A DNA stretch of 64,000 nucleotides from Onthophagus taurus (GCF_036711975.1 NC_091968.1:8494001-8558000), one strand, 5' to 3'. Positions 23,422 through 35,689 are shown, numbered from the stretch's first letter. Made by a program: numbers and translations. The notes: generated from the sequence alone by a model not told the origin.

Positions 23422-24274
23422 TTAGCAAAGTCGTGGTGGACCTAAAAATAAATTAGTACAGTTAAAATTTTTTCTAAATAGAAAATAAAATGTTTACCAA
23501 GTATAGTATTTCCAGTAATAGTTGTTCTTCCTCTAAAAGTAACAGCAAGTTCAACATCTACTTCTTGACAGTAAAGTGGGTGTCCATCTGGATACCAGAA
23601 ATAGAAGCTATTATAAGTTGATCTCATGAGCGTTTGAATCATGAATTGGTTTGTCCCTCTCAATGTAATAGTTAACATATTACTAAATAAACGACCACAG
23701 TTTTCGAAACCTTCCGGAAATGACCAATGAACCCCTAAAGATGTTTCTGTACGGTTAAAATGTATAGAAGTTGGAGGACCTTGTTCAACCACCGGTTCTA
23801 AAAAAATATTTTATCAAAACAAACTCTCATTAAAGCAAAATTAAAATTGTACCTAAAAATGTAGAAAGCGAGTGAGAGTCTGATGTTTGGCCATTATAAT
23901 GAGCGAATAGCCGAACGTTTACGTTAAGACATGTTTTACAGTGTTTATCATAATCGAAAATGTAGTTGAGACCACTTAAATGTACAACGGGTATAAAATA
24001 CTGCCAAGTGTCCCTGTTTTGAATATGAATGGAATAAGTAACTGCACAATTTCCAAATCCCGATGGAGGCAGCCAAAAAATGAACAAAACCTGATCAATG
24101 TGAAATGTCAAATTTTGCGGACGTCCTAATTGACGATCTAAAATTTTTTTATAAATGACAAATATTTAATATAGTTATGAATAAATTAAAAACTTTACCT
24201 TCACATGATTGTGCGCAAATTTTATGGCACAATACAATGACCAGAAAGAGAATTATAACCGATTTATTCAACAT
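23422..24274 (-). CDS. FN3-like secreted protein, copy B (4 exons, 226 aa)
   Basis: Exons on the minus strand are 24274-24199, 24137-23853, 23797-23498 and 23441-23422. Introns are GT-AG and phase 1, at the same places as in copy A. The signal peptide starts MLNKSVIILFLVIVLCHKI. Module 1 has GRPQNL, FIFWLPPSGFGNCAVTYSIH, DKHCKTC and AHYNGQTS. Module 2 has QGPPTSIHFNRTETSLGVHW, FENCGR, YPDGHPLYCQEVDVEL and FRGRTTI. The protein ends GPPRLC. Reading frames are continuous across all joins, so the gene looks functional. The extra cysteine of DKHCKTC, absent in A, may form a vicinal-type loop. An AATAAA overlaps the stop region. It is on the opposite strand to A with a Jockey-like relic between them. 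Role unknown. Confidence 0.8.
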
Positions 24275-24440
24275 CTTAAAATCAATGCTTTTAAATTAAA
24301 CGTTATTTCGATTTATTTATATACTAAGAGATATTATCTAATAATGTTTCTTAGAGATAAGAGGTTTTTGTTAACATATCGAAAGAAATATCTTGAGTAT
24401 TTCATATCAGTAGATTTAAGATAACGTGACCTAAATTTTA
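24275..24440 (-). promoter_or_regulatory. Promoter of FN3-like gene B
   Basis: This matches the upstream block of copy A. A TATATAA box lies at 24323-24317 on the minus strand, about 45 bp before the ATG. Two GATA-type words (TTATCT/AGATAA) lie at 24334-24339 and 24355-24360. Confidence 0.6.
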
Positions 24441-24779
24441 TATCAGATTCTATGTACCAATTGCGTCTCGGATTACATAGAACTCCAAAATCTAATTATT
24501 CCAGAAAGTTATCGTAAGGTCTTCGTGTCATTTTCAGTGAAATGACAGTCACTTCCTGGGCGATTGTTTTCTTAAATGCTTACAAGGATGTAGGGCGATG
24601 TTTTTACATTTGCACCGTTAAATATCCCCAAAAGAAAAAATCTCAGTATGATAAATTGTGCGAATTTTTGGTGACAGGCGATAATACATGTAGTTATAAA
24701 AAGTGTCCAGAAAACAACCAGACTTGGTAGAATCAAAATTTTCAAACATTTTAAAATCATTCCCAAAATTAACTACATC

Positions 24780-25352
24780 GCCTGATTTCTCATCTCCCGT
24801 TACACACAACACTAAACACAAAATTATTACTCATTCACATCTTCCGTTTTGATGTCTCAAACGTTTGGATGTGCGTAAGCTCACAATCGCTAAAAAAGAA
24901 TTCCAACAAATGGTCGCTATAGGCATTTGTCCACCATCCTCTTCATCTATAGCATCGTCTCTTCACATGGTGCCAAAAAAAGATTGTAATGATTGGAGAC
25001 CATGTGGAGATTACTGCCAATTGATCAACGTTACTGTGCCAGATCGCTATCCGCTACCTCACACGGATGCAAAATCTTTTCGAAAATCGACTTGGTCAGA
25101 GCGAATCATCAGATACAGGTAGATGAAGAGGACATACCAAAGACAGCTATAACAATCCCTTTTAGTCTTTTCGAATTCATTGGCATGCCTTTTGGCCTTC
25201 GTAATGCAGCGCAAACATTCCAAAGGATCATCAATGAAGTACTTTCAGGACTAACCTTCATTTTTGTATTTAGACGATATTCTTGTAGCAAGTCGAAATG
25301 AAGAAGAACGCATACTTCATTTAAAACAATTATTTCACAGATTAAGTTCCTA
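24780..25352 (+). pseudogene. Gypsy-type reverse transcriptase, first part
   Basis: The frames read [20 protein letters not shown] and [20 protein letters not shown] (the WRPCGDYR motif). After a frame change near 25080 they give [20 protein letters not shown] and FEFIGMPFGLRNAAQTFQRI (the PFGL-NAP motif). The catalytic YLDD motif follows in the next frame near 25272. Two frameshifts within 500 bp disable it. The sequence stops at the AAT tract where the non-LTR element begins. Confidence 0.8.
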
Positions 25353-25479
25353 CAATAATAATAATATTTTATTGCCTAAACAATACAAAATAACTTGTTA
25401 GGCTCGTCGAAAGTATTACATTAATTTAAGATATAATAATAACATGCAATATGTTGAGATCCATCTCGAAGCAATAACC

Positions 25480-27530
25480 TTTTCACCTTCGCCTTGAATT
25501 TCGGCGAATTTCCTCGGGCAGTTTGTTGTACAAATGGACACCGATGTGGTTCGTCCCATGTTGCGTTTTGTTTATCCGGTGACGTGGCTGCCTAAGGTTG
25601 TCCGCATATCTTGTATTGTGCCCATGAACAGTGGAGCCTCTTGTTGACCCATTTTTTCGTCAATGAACATGCAAAATACTGGCAAGCATATATTCACACG
25701 GTATGGTAAGTATGTTATTGAGGAATACTTGCCTGCAACTTTCCCGGTAACCCATTCCATAAAGCACCCTTACAGCTTCTTTTTGTTTCAGAAACACTTT
25801 GCTTGCAGATGTTGGTGATCCCCATATTAATATACCATATGTGGCCACAGAATGAAACAACGAAAAGTAAGCACAATGCGCTGCTTCGTAGGTTGCAGTT
25901 TTCCTAAGCATTAGGATGGTGTAGATAGCACTACTTAGCCTCGCCGTGACATTCTGGACATGGTTTTCAAAGGTAAGTTTCTGGTCCAGTAGAATAGCAA
26001 GAAATTTTATACATCTGTTGCCACCTTCTATCTTGGTCGTGAACTTTAATATTTCTGTTTTGTCTTCGTTTAGTTTAACCTGTTGTTGTTGAACCACAAT
26101 TTAGCGCTCTTCATAGTTTCTTCCGTCTTTTGGATTAGTTGTGTCTCTTCCTCACAATAATTAAGAAATGATGTATCATCGGCGTACTGAAGTATGACAG
26201 AGGCGTTAATGTTTATTGGCAAATCTTTGGTGTATATTAAGTAGAGCAACGGACCAAGAATAGAGTCCTGTGGGACACCTATATTCATTACAGTTTATGT
26301 GGAGCTTTGTTGTTTCCATTCTACAAATTGTTTCCTGTTTATTAGGTATGTTTCTATTAGTTTATTACTGACACGTTTAATTCCATAATAATGCATTTTT
26401 CTGAGTAATATTTTGTGATTCATGGTGTCAAATACCTTGCTCAAATCACAGAAAATAGCTTCCACCTTCCTGTTTTTATCAATAGCTTCGAATATGCGAA
26501 ATCATATGTGCCATAGCTGTTAGTGTGGATTTCCCCTTTCTGTAACCGCGATGGCTACCATTCCAGATGTTTTTACATTCAAAATAACTATATAGACGAT
26601 CTCGTATGGCCACTTCCCTGATTTTTGATATAGCAGGTAGAATTGATATTGGTCTGTAATCTTCTAAATAGTGCCCTCCTTTGCTTTTATAAATCGGCGT
26701 GATTTTTGCTTTTTTAAGAAGGTCTAGGAATATTCCACCCGCAAAAGAATTGTTGATCATAATACATATCACGTCAGCAATATATGATATGATTAGTTTT
26801 AGCAGTTTTATGGAGAGGCCAAAAGCATCTGGTGTCGTTTTGCTTTTTAGATTGTAAACAATTTGTAGTACTTCCTCGTTAGTGGTTGGAAAAATAAAAA
26901 ATGACACTTGGAGATTCATTGGCATGTTTTGCACCAGCGATGTTGCAATCGAAATTGATTGTTTTTGTCGCATTTTTGCCGATTGCGGTAAAAAAGTCAT
27001 TTAGTTCTTGAGCTGTGCTATGTTCAGTATTTGTTGTTTGTTGTCTTCTATTAGTTTCCCTGTTTATAATCTTCCAAATAGCTTTCTGTTTGTTATCTGT
27101 TGTGCTGATTTCTCTTGTTATGTGAGATCTTTTAGTTTCGTCTATTTTCTTTTAAATATTGGGTTCTGAAGTTTCTGTGTACTTGTTTCCTTTCTCATCT
27201 TTTTTCACCTGCTTGACTACTTCAGGGCGTTCATGTTGTTTTTCATTTCTTTTAATTAGTCAGTCCACCACTCTACACGGTTTTCTACCAATGCATTTGT
27301 TTTTACAAGCTTCAACAGGTTTGTGGAAATTTGTCGAATGTGTTTTTAAATTCAGCAAAGAATTTATCGTAGGCAGATGGTAAACCCTCAAAAATGTTTA
27401 CCCAGTTCCTATTGCGAACTTCATTTATGAATGTCTTTATTTTATCATCTGTAACTATTCTCTTCATTTGTAGGTCAATCGAGATACGAGTGTCACTCAA
27501 TTCAAATTGCAATAGCTGCCCCATGTCATC
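25480..27530 (-). pseudogene. Jockey/CR1-like RT of the nested non-LTR element
   Basis: The minus strand gives a linker (27524-27312), then NLKSKTTPDAFGLSIKLLKL near 26850 and DYRPISILPAISKIREVAIR near 26650. AIFCDLSKVFDTMNHKILL follows near 26460, IGVPQDSILGPLLYLIYTKD near 26280 and LQYADDTSFLNY near 26195. CIKFLAILLDQKLTFENHV lies near 26010 and the thumb/C-terminal part continues to about 25500. Stops near 26300 and shifts near 26480 and 26100 disable it. At about 27645 only a stub of endonuclease (DILCVTEHWYKQDK) remains before the linker. Confidence 0.8.
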
Positions 27531-27699
27531 TCCTAGCTACTAGCCCTACTACTAGCAGTTTAGTAAATGTGTAGCCTTCATTTTATCCTGTTTGTACCAG
27601 TGTTCTGTTACGCATAGGATATCAACAGCATAACTGCTACTTCGGGTATCTTCTGTAATTGCTATTCATAGTCTATTGCTGCAATAAGGGCTTCTACTG

Positions 27700-29804
27700 C
27701 TTTTATATATTCATTACAGTTCTTGCTTCTCGTGCCTGTTTGTCCTTGTTGCAACATTCAGAAAAGGAGTGACCATGTTGACCGCAATGACCACATGTTT
27801 TGGTGCGTTTCCATTTTTTGGCTATATATCCGAATGCCTGACAATTATAACAGCGTGAAAGTTCCAAAAATCTTCTACCCTCTTCGAATAGTAGTTCATA
27901 TAAATAGGACCCTGATTTAGCAATATATTTCTAGCCCTTCTGCTTACTTCTACGACCATATTGAAAACATTTTTCTGGTTATTCCCGGTTCTAAATAATA
28001 GTACGCACTCATCTTTTTGAATGTCTCTCGAGTGTAGATTTTTTTCGAATATATATCTCATAAGTAGAGCTCGGATTTTTATGCAGTCAAATTATAAGAA
28101 ATATGCGCATAAATATGCAAGCTTTTTATTCGAAATATGCAAAAATATGTGGAAATACGTAAAAATATACCTTTCTTATAGTTGTAATCCATCTATTTCT
28201 ATCACATTTTTGTATATGTTTTGCAATTTTCACATGTTGTTCTATTTGGGACTTCCTCTCACACGTTATGTTAAAAAAGAATAATTAAAAAAGTTAGTCA
28301 TAGACACTCAACAGATTAAAAATTTAAATCTGAGATTATAAAACAGATTCGTATCTATTTTTCATTGTCGATCATATGTAAAAACATATCCTAAGAAAAT
28401 GGGACATCAAATTTAATATAGTTTTCCATTTTTTTTATCTCGTGTTAAAACTAGTGTAAAAGTCTATGAGAAATACAATTTCGTTGTAATCAAACCATTG
28501 GTAACTCCGCTGAAAACTCTAATTTTTAACTTAAATCTTTGGCTAAAACGTTACAACATAATTTTTAAAAAAATACTTACAACTTTGGCACAAGCTTTAC
28601 AAAATAATTCCTTATTATTTAAATTTTGTTCGGGATAACTTTTTATCCACTGGGACACAAGACACGATTTCAGTTTAGGCACTGAACTCACACTGAACAC
28701 AGCCACAGTAACCATGGTTGGGGATTTCCTTAAACTTAAACTCAACAGCGCTAGGGATTTTGTCAAAAAATATCCTGTATTGTGCTTGAAACTAAAAGGT
28801 ATGTTCGCATATTTAAAAATCTAGCAATCATTATATTTATTTTATTAAGCACCAAGAAACAAATCTAGTAAAATGACAAAATATGCTGTAAAAGGCCAAT
28901 TTATGCAACAACCAAAAAAATTGTAAAAATATGCAAAATATGCAATTTTTTTATTGTACCATCTGCCTTATTTTTCTGTAATTCGCCCAGAAACCAATTT
29001 TGAAAGAAATATTCCAGAAAATAAACAAGATGCATTTTGCATAAAATCCGAGCCCTACTCATAAGTTCCTCGTCTGTTATTTCCCGACTTATGTTATATA
29101 TAATAAGCCTTGGTCTCAGTTTTTTTGCCTTACTGATTTCTAATTCCTGACTTTCACCTATTTTTAGTTTTACAATATCAATATCTACCTGACTTCCGCC
29201 TTCCATAAGAATTCGCCTGCCTTTGAGCTTCCTCAGTCTTGACAATTGGAGTTTATTCAAGTCCTCTTCAATACAAGTTATTGCTTTCTTCTTTATGTCT
29301 TCACTTCCCAAGTTTTCATCTTTGCTGGATACAATTAATACGTTGTTTGCATCCTTCCGCTGTTTTTCCTGATATCGCTTTTCTTTTACTACATTTGACC
29401 AAGATACTGCTTGGTTGCTGGTTTATGAGTTCCTATTTTTTGACAAATTTACCTTTTTCTTCAAGTTTCGCCTGTACAGTTGCTAATCTAAGATCTAGGT
29501 CTACCACCAAAGATTCGGTGTCGACTATTTTTAATCCCACCATTCTATCGATTTGCCCCAATTCGTTTTTAACCAAGTCCATTAGTTTGATTTTTGTTTC
29601 ATGTAATGCGCTTAAATTTGCGTTATCTATATTCGAATCCTTCCGCTCTGGAAATGTTTCTACATGTTTGTTTTTCACGTCTAAAGGCTCCGATAATGAG
29701 GTAGAACTCGATGGTTGAGGTCTTGATATAGAACTTCTCGGTTTAAATACTTCCCCAGCTTTCATGGAAGTTGAACTATCAGAGACATTATCTAATTCTG
29801 TCAT
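27700..29804 (-). pseudogene. ORF1 (gag-like) of the nested non-LTR element, interrupted by hAT
   Basis: The N-terminus begins MTELDNVSDSSTSMKAGEVF at 29804 and includes a coiled-coil-like stretch to 29433. A second frame (29311-29066) has KLRPRLIIYNISREITDEEL, where the hAT insertion falls. Beyond it ORF1 continues with RYIFEKNLHSRDIQKDE (28056). It ends in zinc knuckles near 27880-27770: CYNCQAFGYIAKKW (decayed) and CGHCGQHGHSFSEC (intact CX2CX4HX4C). Removing the hAT and one copy of its 8-bp duplication restores the frame exactly. The product would coat element RNA. Confidence 0.7.
28065..29057 (-). mobile_element. Non-autonomous hAT element, 993 bp, with 8-bp target duplication
   Basis: The terminal inverted repeats are TAGAGCTCGGATTTTTATGC on the left and GCATAAAATCCGAGCCCTA on the right. 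CTCATAAG flanks both sides (28057-28064 and 29058-29065), the 8-bp duplication expected of hAT. A minus-strand piece at 28680-28580 reads WIKSYPEQ and ELFCKACAKVV. This looks like the zinc-finger N-terminus of a hAT transposase, so it is a deletion derivative of an autonomous copy. Confidence 0.8.
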
Positions 29805-29874
29805 TTTTCCGCCTCCTTTTCTAGCCCTTGTTGTGACCTGAGATAAGTCTATGGTTTTTATCTGTCTCTTCCAC

Positions 29875-31606
29875 GCTCAATCCAACCCAAAAAATGCATT
29901 TTCGGTGTTAAATCATTGGATTTTCTTAATCACCATGTTTTAGCTGATGGTATTCGACCATCCCAATCAAGAATCACAGCGATAACACATTTTCCAAAAC
30001 CAACGTTTCTAAAAGAGTTACAAAGATTTTTGGGAATGTTAAACTTCCTACCATAGATTCTTACCTAACATTTCAAATATTCTTGATGCCTTATACACAC
30101 TTTCAAAATCACTTCACTATCAAAAACAAAAAATGACCTCGTCAACTTCTTGGACACTGCAACACGACAACGCTTTTTCTTCAGCCAAAGATCTTCTGTT
30201 AAAATCTATCTTTCTAGGGCATCCGTCTTCATCATTGTCAACTGATCCATCTCACACAGGTATGGGAGCTCTTTTAACAAAAACCATCAATGGAAAATCT
30301 CAACCATTTCCAAAAAATTTGCTTTATGCCAAACCAAATATTCAACTTTTGATAGAGAATTATTAGCAATCTGCTCTGCCATAAAATGTTTAAAACATTC
30401 CTTACATGGGAAGCAATTGACAGTATATACAGATCACAAACCCATTGTCACATTAATTTTTTCGTCCACAGAGAAAACTCCTCGTCATACCCGATATCTA
30501 AGTTATATTGCATAATGTACTTTAGATATCAAATACATCAGAGGAAATTCATATATTGTTGCAGATACTCTATCCAGAACAAACATCGGATCTCTAAATT
30601 CATCTTCTCCAGATTTTCTAACCCTCAGCAACACTCAACTTGCCGACACAGAACGGTTAAACTTTCTAAATAAACAATTTTCCAATAATCCTTCAAAATC
30701 TTATCGTTTGGCACATCAAACAACATCATAATCTAGTATGAAACTGTGGTGTGAAACCTCTTCATCATTTCCAAGAATTTATATCCCACAACAGTTCAGA
30801 CAAGCTTATCTCATCGCGGAATACGTTCCACCATTCATGTAATCAAAACAAGATTCTTTTGGCCACACATGTCAAAGCAAATTTATGTTTGGAACAAAAC
30901 CTGTTTAAAATGTCAACAAGCAAAGATCCAAAAACATACAAAATCACCAATCATCCACATCATTTGATCATATACATATCGACTTGATTGGACTTGGTTG
31001 TACTTATGTACTTACTGTTATCGAAGGCTTCACTCGATGACTAGGAGCTTTTCCGCTAAAAGATCCACATCTTCTACTATAGCGAACACACTCTTCCGGC
31101 ATTATTTTAGTCAATTTGGTATACCTACCACAATAACACATGATCAGGGACAGCAATTCGAATCAAACCTATTTTCAAAATTTAACACATTGCTCGGCAC
31201 ACGACAAATACACACATCATCTCTCCATCCACAAGCAAATGGAATGTTAGAACGATTTCATTGATCATTGAAGACGGCTATAATCGCTAAAGGAGACACT
31301 ACTAGATGGAACAATAATCTACCCCTCATCCTACTAGGATTAAGAACATCTCTAAAGGAAGATCTAGGTTGCTCCTCAGCAGAACTGCTTTACGAACAAC
31401 CACTAAGACTTCCTGAAGAGTTCTTCATACCTACTAATCCATCTATTGAGTATGAGCCTTTCGTGTCCAATTTAAGAGATACTTTTTCCAAATTAAAGCC
31501 TGTGAATACGTCTTTTCACTCTATTCAAAAACTTTTTATTTATAAAGATTTGCACAAATCAAATTTCGTTTTCATTAAAATTGAAGGTTTATTTAAAGAC
31601 AATTAA
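29875..31606 (+). pseudogene. Gypsy-type pol: RT end, RNase H and integrase
   Basis: From 29880 the plus frames read NPKKCIFGVKSLDFLNHHVL and ELQRFLGMLNFLP. RNase H pieces follow near 30330-30570 (STFDRELLAICSAIKCLKHS, LTVYTDHKPI, IRGNSYIVADTLSR). Integrase follows near 30980 (HIDLIGLG), with FSQFGIPTTITHDQGQQFES near 31105-31165 and HPQANGMLERFH near 31228. The C-terminal part is WNNNLPLILLGLRTSLKED and CSSAELLYEQPLRLP (31310-31415). Many frame changes are present. Sequence identity is lost at 31606, about 110 bp before the 3' end of FN3-like copy C. Confidence 0.8.
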
Positions 31607-31715
31607 AAAAAAAATTTTTTTTTAAACATTAAACTTTATAGTAATTGTAAAAGAATTAAACAATTAATAACGAGTTGCTCGTTAATTTAGTAAAGTTTCT
31701 TCTTTATAGACTTTG

Positions 31716-32565
31716 TTAGCAAAGTCCAGGTGGTCCTAAAAATAAATAAATACAATTGACATTTTTACTAAATACAAAAAAAAATTGTTTACCAAATATA
31801 GTAGTTCCAGTAATAGTTGTTGCTGCTGTAAAAGAAATGGCCACTTCAACATCTACTTCTTGACAGACAAGTGGATGCCCTGGTGGATACGAGAAATAGA
31901 AAGAATTAGAAGCTCCACTCATTGGGAAAGAAATCGTGAATTGTCCTGTCTCTCTCGACATAATAGTTAGGAAATTACTAAAGAAACGGCCACAGTTTTC
32001 AAAACCTTCCGGAAGTGACCAATAAATCCCTAAAGCTGTTTCTGTACGGTTAAGAAATAGAGAAGTTGGAGGACCTTGTGGAACCACCGGAGCTAAAAAA
32101 ATATTACATCAAAACAAATTCTCATTAAAAATTAAAATTGTACTTAAAAAAGCAACAAGTGTGCTAAAGGGTGATGTTCGGCCACTATTGTGAGCGAAGA
32201 GCACAGCTCTCATGTGAAGACATGTTTTACAGTATTTATCATAATCAAAAATGTAGTTGAAACCACCCAAATGTACAATGGGTGTTAAATACTCTGAAGT
32301 GTTCATGTTTTGAATATGAAGCGAATAAGTAACTGCACAAGATTCAAATCCGGCTGGTGGCAGCCAATTAAGAAACAAAACCTCATTAACGCGAGCTTGA
32401 AAATTTTGCGGTGGTCCTAATTCACGATCTAAAAATTTTTTTAAATGACAATATATATAATGTAGTTATAAATAAATTAAAAAGTTTACCTTGACATAAC
32501 TGTGCGTAGATTTTATGGCACAATATAATGCCCAGAAAAAGAATTATAACAGATTTATTCAACAT
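31716..32565 (-). pseudogene. FN3-like secreted protein, copy C, frameshifted in exon 2
   Basis: The exon layout is that of A and B: 32565-32490, 32429-32144, 32092-31793 and 31735-31716. Splice sites are intact, and the signal peptide is MLNKSVIILFLGIILCHKI. Exon 2 is 286 bp instead of 285. An extra base in the run at about 32395-32404, just after PPQNF, shifts the frame into TAA within a few codons, while the rest of both modules is well kept (NWLPPAGFESCAVTYSLHIQ, DKYCKTC, QGPPTSLFLNRTETALGIYW, LVCQEVDVEVAIS, GPPGLC). It is therefore either a very young pseudogene or a homopolymer sequencing error, in which case it would be a third functional gene. Confidence 0.75.
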
Positions 32566-33217
32566 CTTGAAAATCAATGTTTTAAAATTAAACGTTTTCG
32601 ATGTATTTATATACTAAAAGATATTATCTAATAATGTTTCTTAGAGATAAGAGGGTTTTGTTAACACATCGAAAGAAATATCTTGAGTATTGAATAACTT
32701 GCGCTAGTATCGATAAGATAACGTGACCTATATTTTATATCAGATTCTATGTACCAATTGCGTCTCGGATTACATAGAACTCCAAAATCTAATTATTCCA
32801 GAATTTATTTATTTTTGATCCAACTCATACATATATTTGGCCGGTATTGGTTGGCAACGCTGAACAACAGCTTCATCAGATTTCTTGACCACTTGCCCGA
32901 TATAAGGTAGCTGAAGACGTGGGCGCGGCAAAAAGATCTCCCATGTTTCAAAAGGCAGTTAGAGGCGCACAAAAAAATAATTTTATTATTTTAAGCCATT
33001 TTATGGTCCTTCGTTTGAAAATTTATGTCGGGGAAACGGAGTTGTTGATATATCGACGAAGTCTCTCCTGAAAGTGCTTCGAACTACGAAGCACTTCGTG
33101 TAATTTCAACTGAAATGGGTGATTGCCTTCTTAGCTGCTTAAAAGGACATAGGGTGATGTTTCTATATTTGCACGTTTAAGCATCCCCAAAGGAAAAAAT
33201 CTTAATCTGATCAATTT
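32566..33217. other. Promoter copy and duplicated flank of FN3-like copy C
   Basis: 32566-32720 repeats the B promoter (TATATAA on the minus strand at 32613-32607, GATA-type words nearby). 32720-32810 repeats the B upstream flank. 32860-32930 matches the Tigger-like words of 22.7 and 22.9 kb, and 33050-33217 matches 24.5-24.7 kb. The duplication unit thus includes intergenic DNA as well as the gene. Confidence 0.6.
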
Positions 33218-35475
33218 TTTTGACTTTGAGGACTCATCAAGTTTTCATATTTTCGTATCTTTCTCGATATCTATGCATCTAAGAGCAAAAGTGTAAAAGA
33301 GCAATATCGTATGGAACACAATTTGCTACAACTTTGGTTCTTAAAGTTTTTTTGTACTATGCTTAGATTCCCGAATGTAACCATCAATAACGTACAAAAA
33401 ACAAGAACTCATCAAATTTTCATATTCTCGTATTTTTCTCGATATCTATGCATCCAAAAGCAAAGGTACAAGAGAACAGCGTTGTTAAAAATAAAATTTG
33501 CCACAACTTTTGTTCTAAAAGTTTTTTTGTACTATGCTTAGATCCTCCAGTGTAATCATGAATAACTTGCAAAAAACAGGAATTCATTAAATTTTCATAT
33601 TTTCGTATTTTTCTCGATATCTATGCATCTAAAAGCAAAAGTGTAAGAAAACAAAATTATAAAGAACATAATTTGCTACAATTTTGGTTCTTAAAGCTTT
33701 TTTGTAATATGCTTAGATTTCCCAGTGTAACCATCAACAAGTTGCAAAAAACAAGAATTCATCGAATTTTCATATTGTCGTATTTTCTCGATATCTATGC
33801 ATCTAAGAGGAAAAGTGTAAGAAAGCAAAATTATAAAGAACATAATTTGCTACAACTTTGGTTTGTAAAGTTATTTTTTGTAATATGCTTAGATTCCCCA
33901 GTGTAACCATCAACAACTTACAAAAAACAAGAATTCATCAAGTTTTCATATTTTCGTAGTTTTCTCGATATCTATGCACCTAAGAGGAAAAGTGAAAGAG
34001 AGCAATATTGTAAACAACATAATTTGCTACAACTTTGGTTCTTAACGGTTTTTTTGTAATATGCTTAGATTCGCCAGTGTAACCATCAACAACTTGCAAA
34101 GAACAATAATTCATCAAGTTTTCATATTTTCGTAGTTTTCTCGATATCTATGCATCTAAGAGGAAAAGTGAAAGTAAGCAATACTGTAAACAACACAATT
34201 TGCTACAACTTTGATTCTTAAAGTTTTTTTTGTAATGTTGTTAGATTCCCCAGTGTAACCATCAACAACTTGCAAAAAACAAGAATTCATCAAATTTTCA
34301 TATTTTCGTAGTTTTTTCGATATCTATGCATCTAAGAGGAAAAGTGAAAGAAAGCAATACTGTAAACAACACAATTTGCTACAACTTTGGTTCTTAAAGT
34401 TTTTTTTGTAATATGCTTAGATTCCCCAGTGTAACCATTAACAACTTGCAAAAAACAAGAATTCATCAAATTTTCATATTTTCGTAGTTTTTTCGATATC
34501 TATGCATCTAAGAGGAAAAGTGAAAGAGAGCAATATTGTAAACAACACAATTTGCTACAACTTTGATTCTTAAAGTTTTTTTTGTAATGTTGTTAGATTC
34601 CCCAGTGTAACCATCAACAACTTACAAAAAACAAGAATTCATCAAGTTTTCATATTTTCGTAGTTTTCTCGATATCTATACATCTAAGAGGAAAAGTGAA
34701 AGAAAGCAATACTGTAAACAACACAATTTGCTACAACTTTGATTCTTAATGTTTTTTTTGTAATGTTGTTAGATTCCCCAGTGTAACCATTAACAACTTG
34801 CAAAAAACAGGAATTTATCAAATTTTCATATTGTCGTATTTTTCTCGATATCTATGCATCTAAAAGCAAAAGTGTAAGAAAACAAAATTATAAAAAACAC
34901 AATTTGCTACAACTTTGGTTCTTAAAGTTTTCTTGCAATATGCTTAGATTTCCCGGTGTAACCATCAACAAGTTCCAAAAAACAAGAATTCATCAAGTTT
35001 TCATAATGTCGTATCTTTCTCGATATCTATGCATCTAAGAGCAAAAGTGCAAAAGAGCAATATTGTATAGAACACAATTTACTACAACTTTGGTTCTTAA
35101 CGTTTTTTTTGTAATATGCTTAGATTCCCCATTGTAACCATCAACAACTTGCAAAAAACAAGAATTTATCAAATTTTCATATTGTCGTATTTTTCTCGAT
35201 ATCTATGCATCTAAAAGCAAAAGTGTAAGAAAACAAAATTATAAAGAACATAATTTGCTACAACTTTGGTTCTTAATATTTTTTTTGCAATGTGCTTAGA
35301 TTCTCCAGTGTAACCATCAACAACTTACAAAAAACAAGAATTCATCAAGTTTTCATATTTTCGTAGTTTTCTCGATATCTATGCATCTAAGAGCAAAGGT
35401 ACAAGAGAGCAGTATTGTTAAGAATAAGATTTGCTACAACTTTTGTTCTAATAGTTTTTTTTTGTAATGTGCTCG
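33218..35475 (+). repeat. Tandem satellite, 176-bp unit, 13 copies
   Basis: CTATGCATCT and its variants occur at 33271, 33446, 33621, 33795, 33972, 34148, 34324, 34500, 34676, 34852, 35027, 35203 and 35379, giving a constant 174-177 bp step. Each unit contains CTCGATATCTATGCATCTAA, TTTGCTACAACTTTGGTTCT and TTAGATTCCCCAGTGTAACC. Units differ by roughly 5-15 percent. The array sits inside the duplicated flank between copies C and D. Confidence 0.95.
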
Positions 35476-35689
35476 GAAGTCTTTCCTGAAAGTTATTCAT
35501 AGTTCTTTGTGTCACTTATAAGAATGTAGGGCGATGTTTCTACATTTGTACGTTTAAATATCCCCAAAGGAAAAAATCTCAAGATGATTATTTTTTTTTG
35601 CCTTTGGAGATCAGCCGATAATTATGAAAAAGAACCCGGAAAACAACTAGACTTGACTGTATTTATAGAATTCAACAAATAATTACATA

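Larger units (their letters stand above)
25353..29872 (-). mobile_element. Non-LTR retrotransposon nested in gypsy, itself split by hAT
   Basis: The minus-strand element contains ORF1 (29.8-27.7 kb, interrupted by a hAT insertion), a fragmentary endonuclease start (about 27.65 kb), RT (27.5-25.66 kb) and a 3' UTR ending in an AAT-type tail at 25353-25365. It interrupts the gypsy RT between its YLDD and the following PKKCIFG motif. Most of the endonuclease is deleted. Confidence 0.75.
24735..31606 (+). mobile_element. Ty3/gypsy-like pol remnant, split by a nested non-LTR element
   Basis: Gypsy pol sequence occupies 24735-25352 (protease-RT linker and RT) and resumes at about 29875-31606 (RT end, RNase H, integrase). 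The 4.5 kb between is a minus-strand non-LTR element. No LTRs, primer binding site or gag were seen, so both ends are truncated. The copy lies between FN3-like copies B and C. Confidence 0.75.

Noticed and set aside
24542..24730. 62-codon plus-strand frame upstream of gene B
   Set aside because: Its DNA recurs in decayed form at 33.1 and 35.5 kb with no frame conservation, so it is duplicated intergenic sequence.
29239..29718. 159-codon plus-strand frame
   Set aside because: It is antisense to ORF1 of the nested non-LTR element, which has gag-like knuckles on the other strand.
33218..35475. Regular spacing suggesting a CRISPR array
   Set aside because: Whole 176-bp units are repeated without distinct short repeats and unique spacers. 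It is a eukaryotic satellite.
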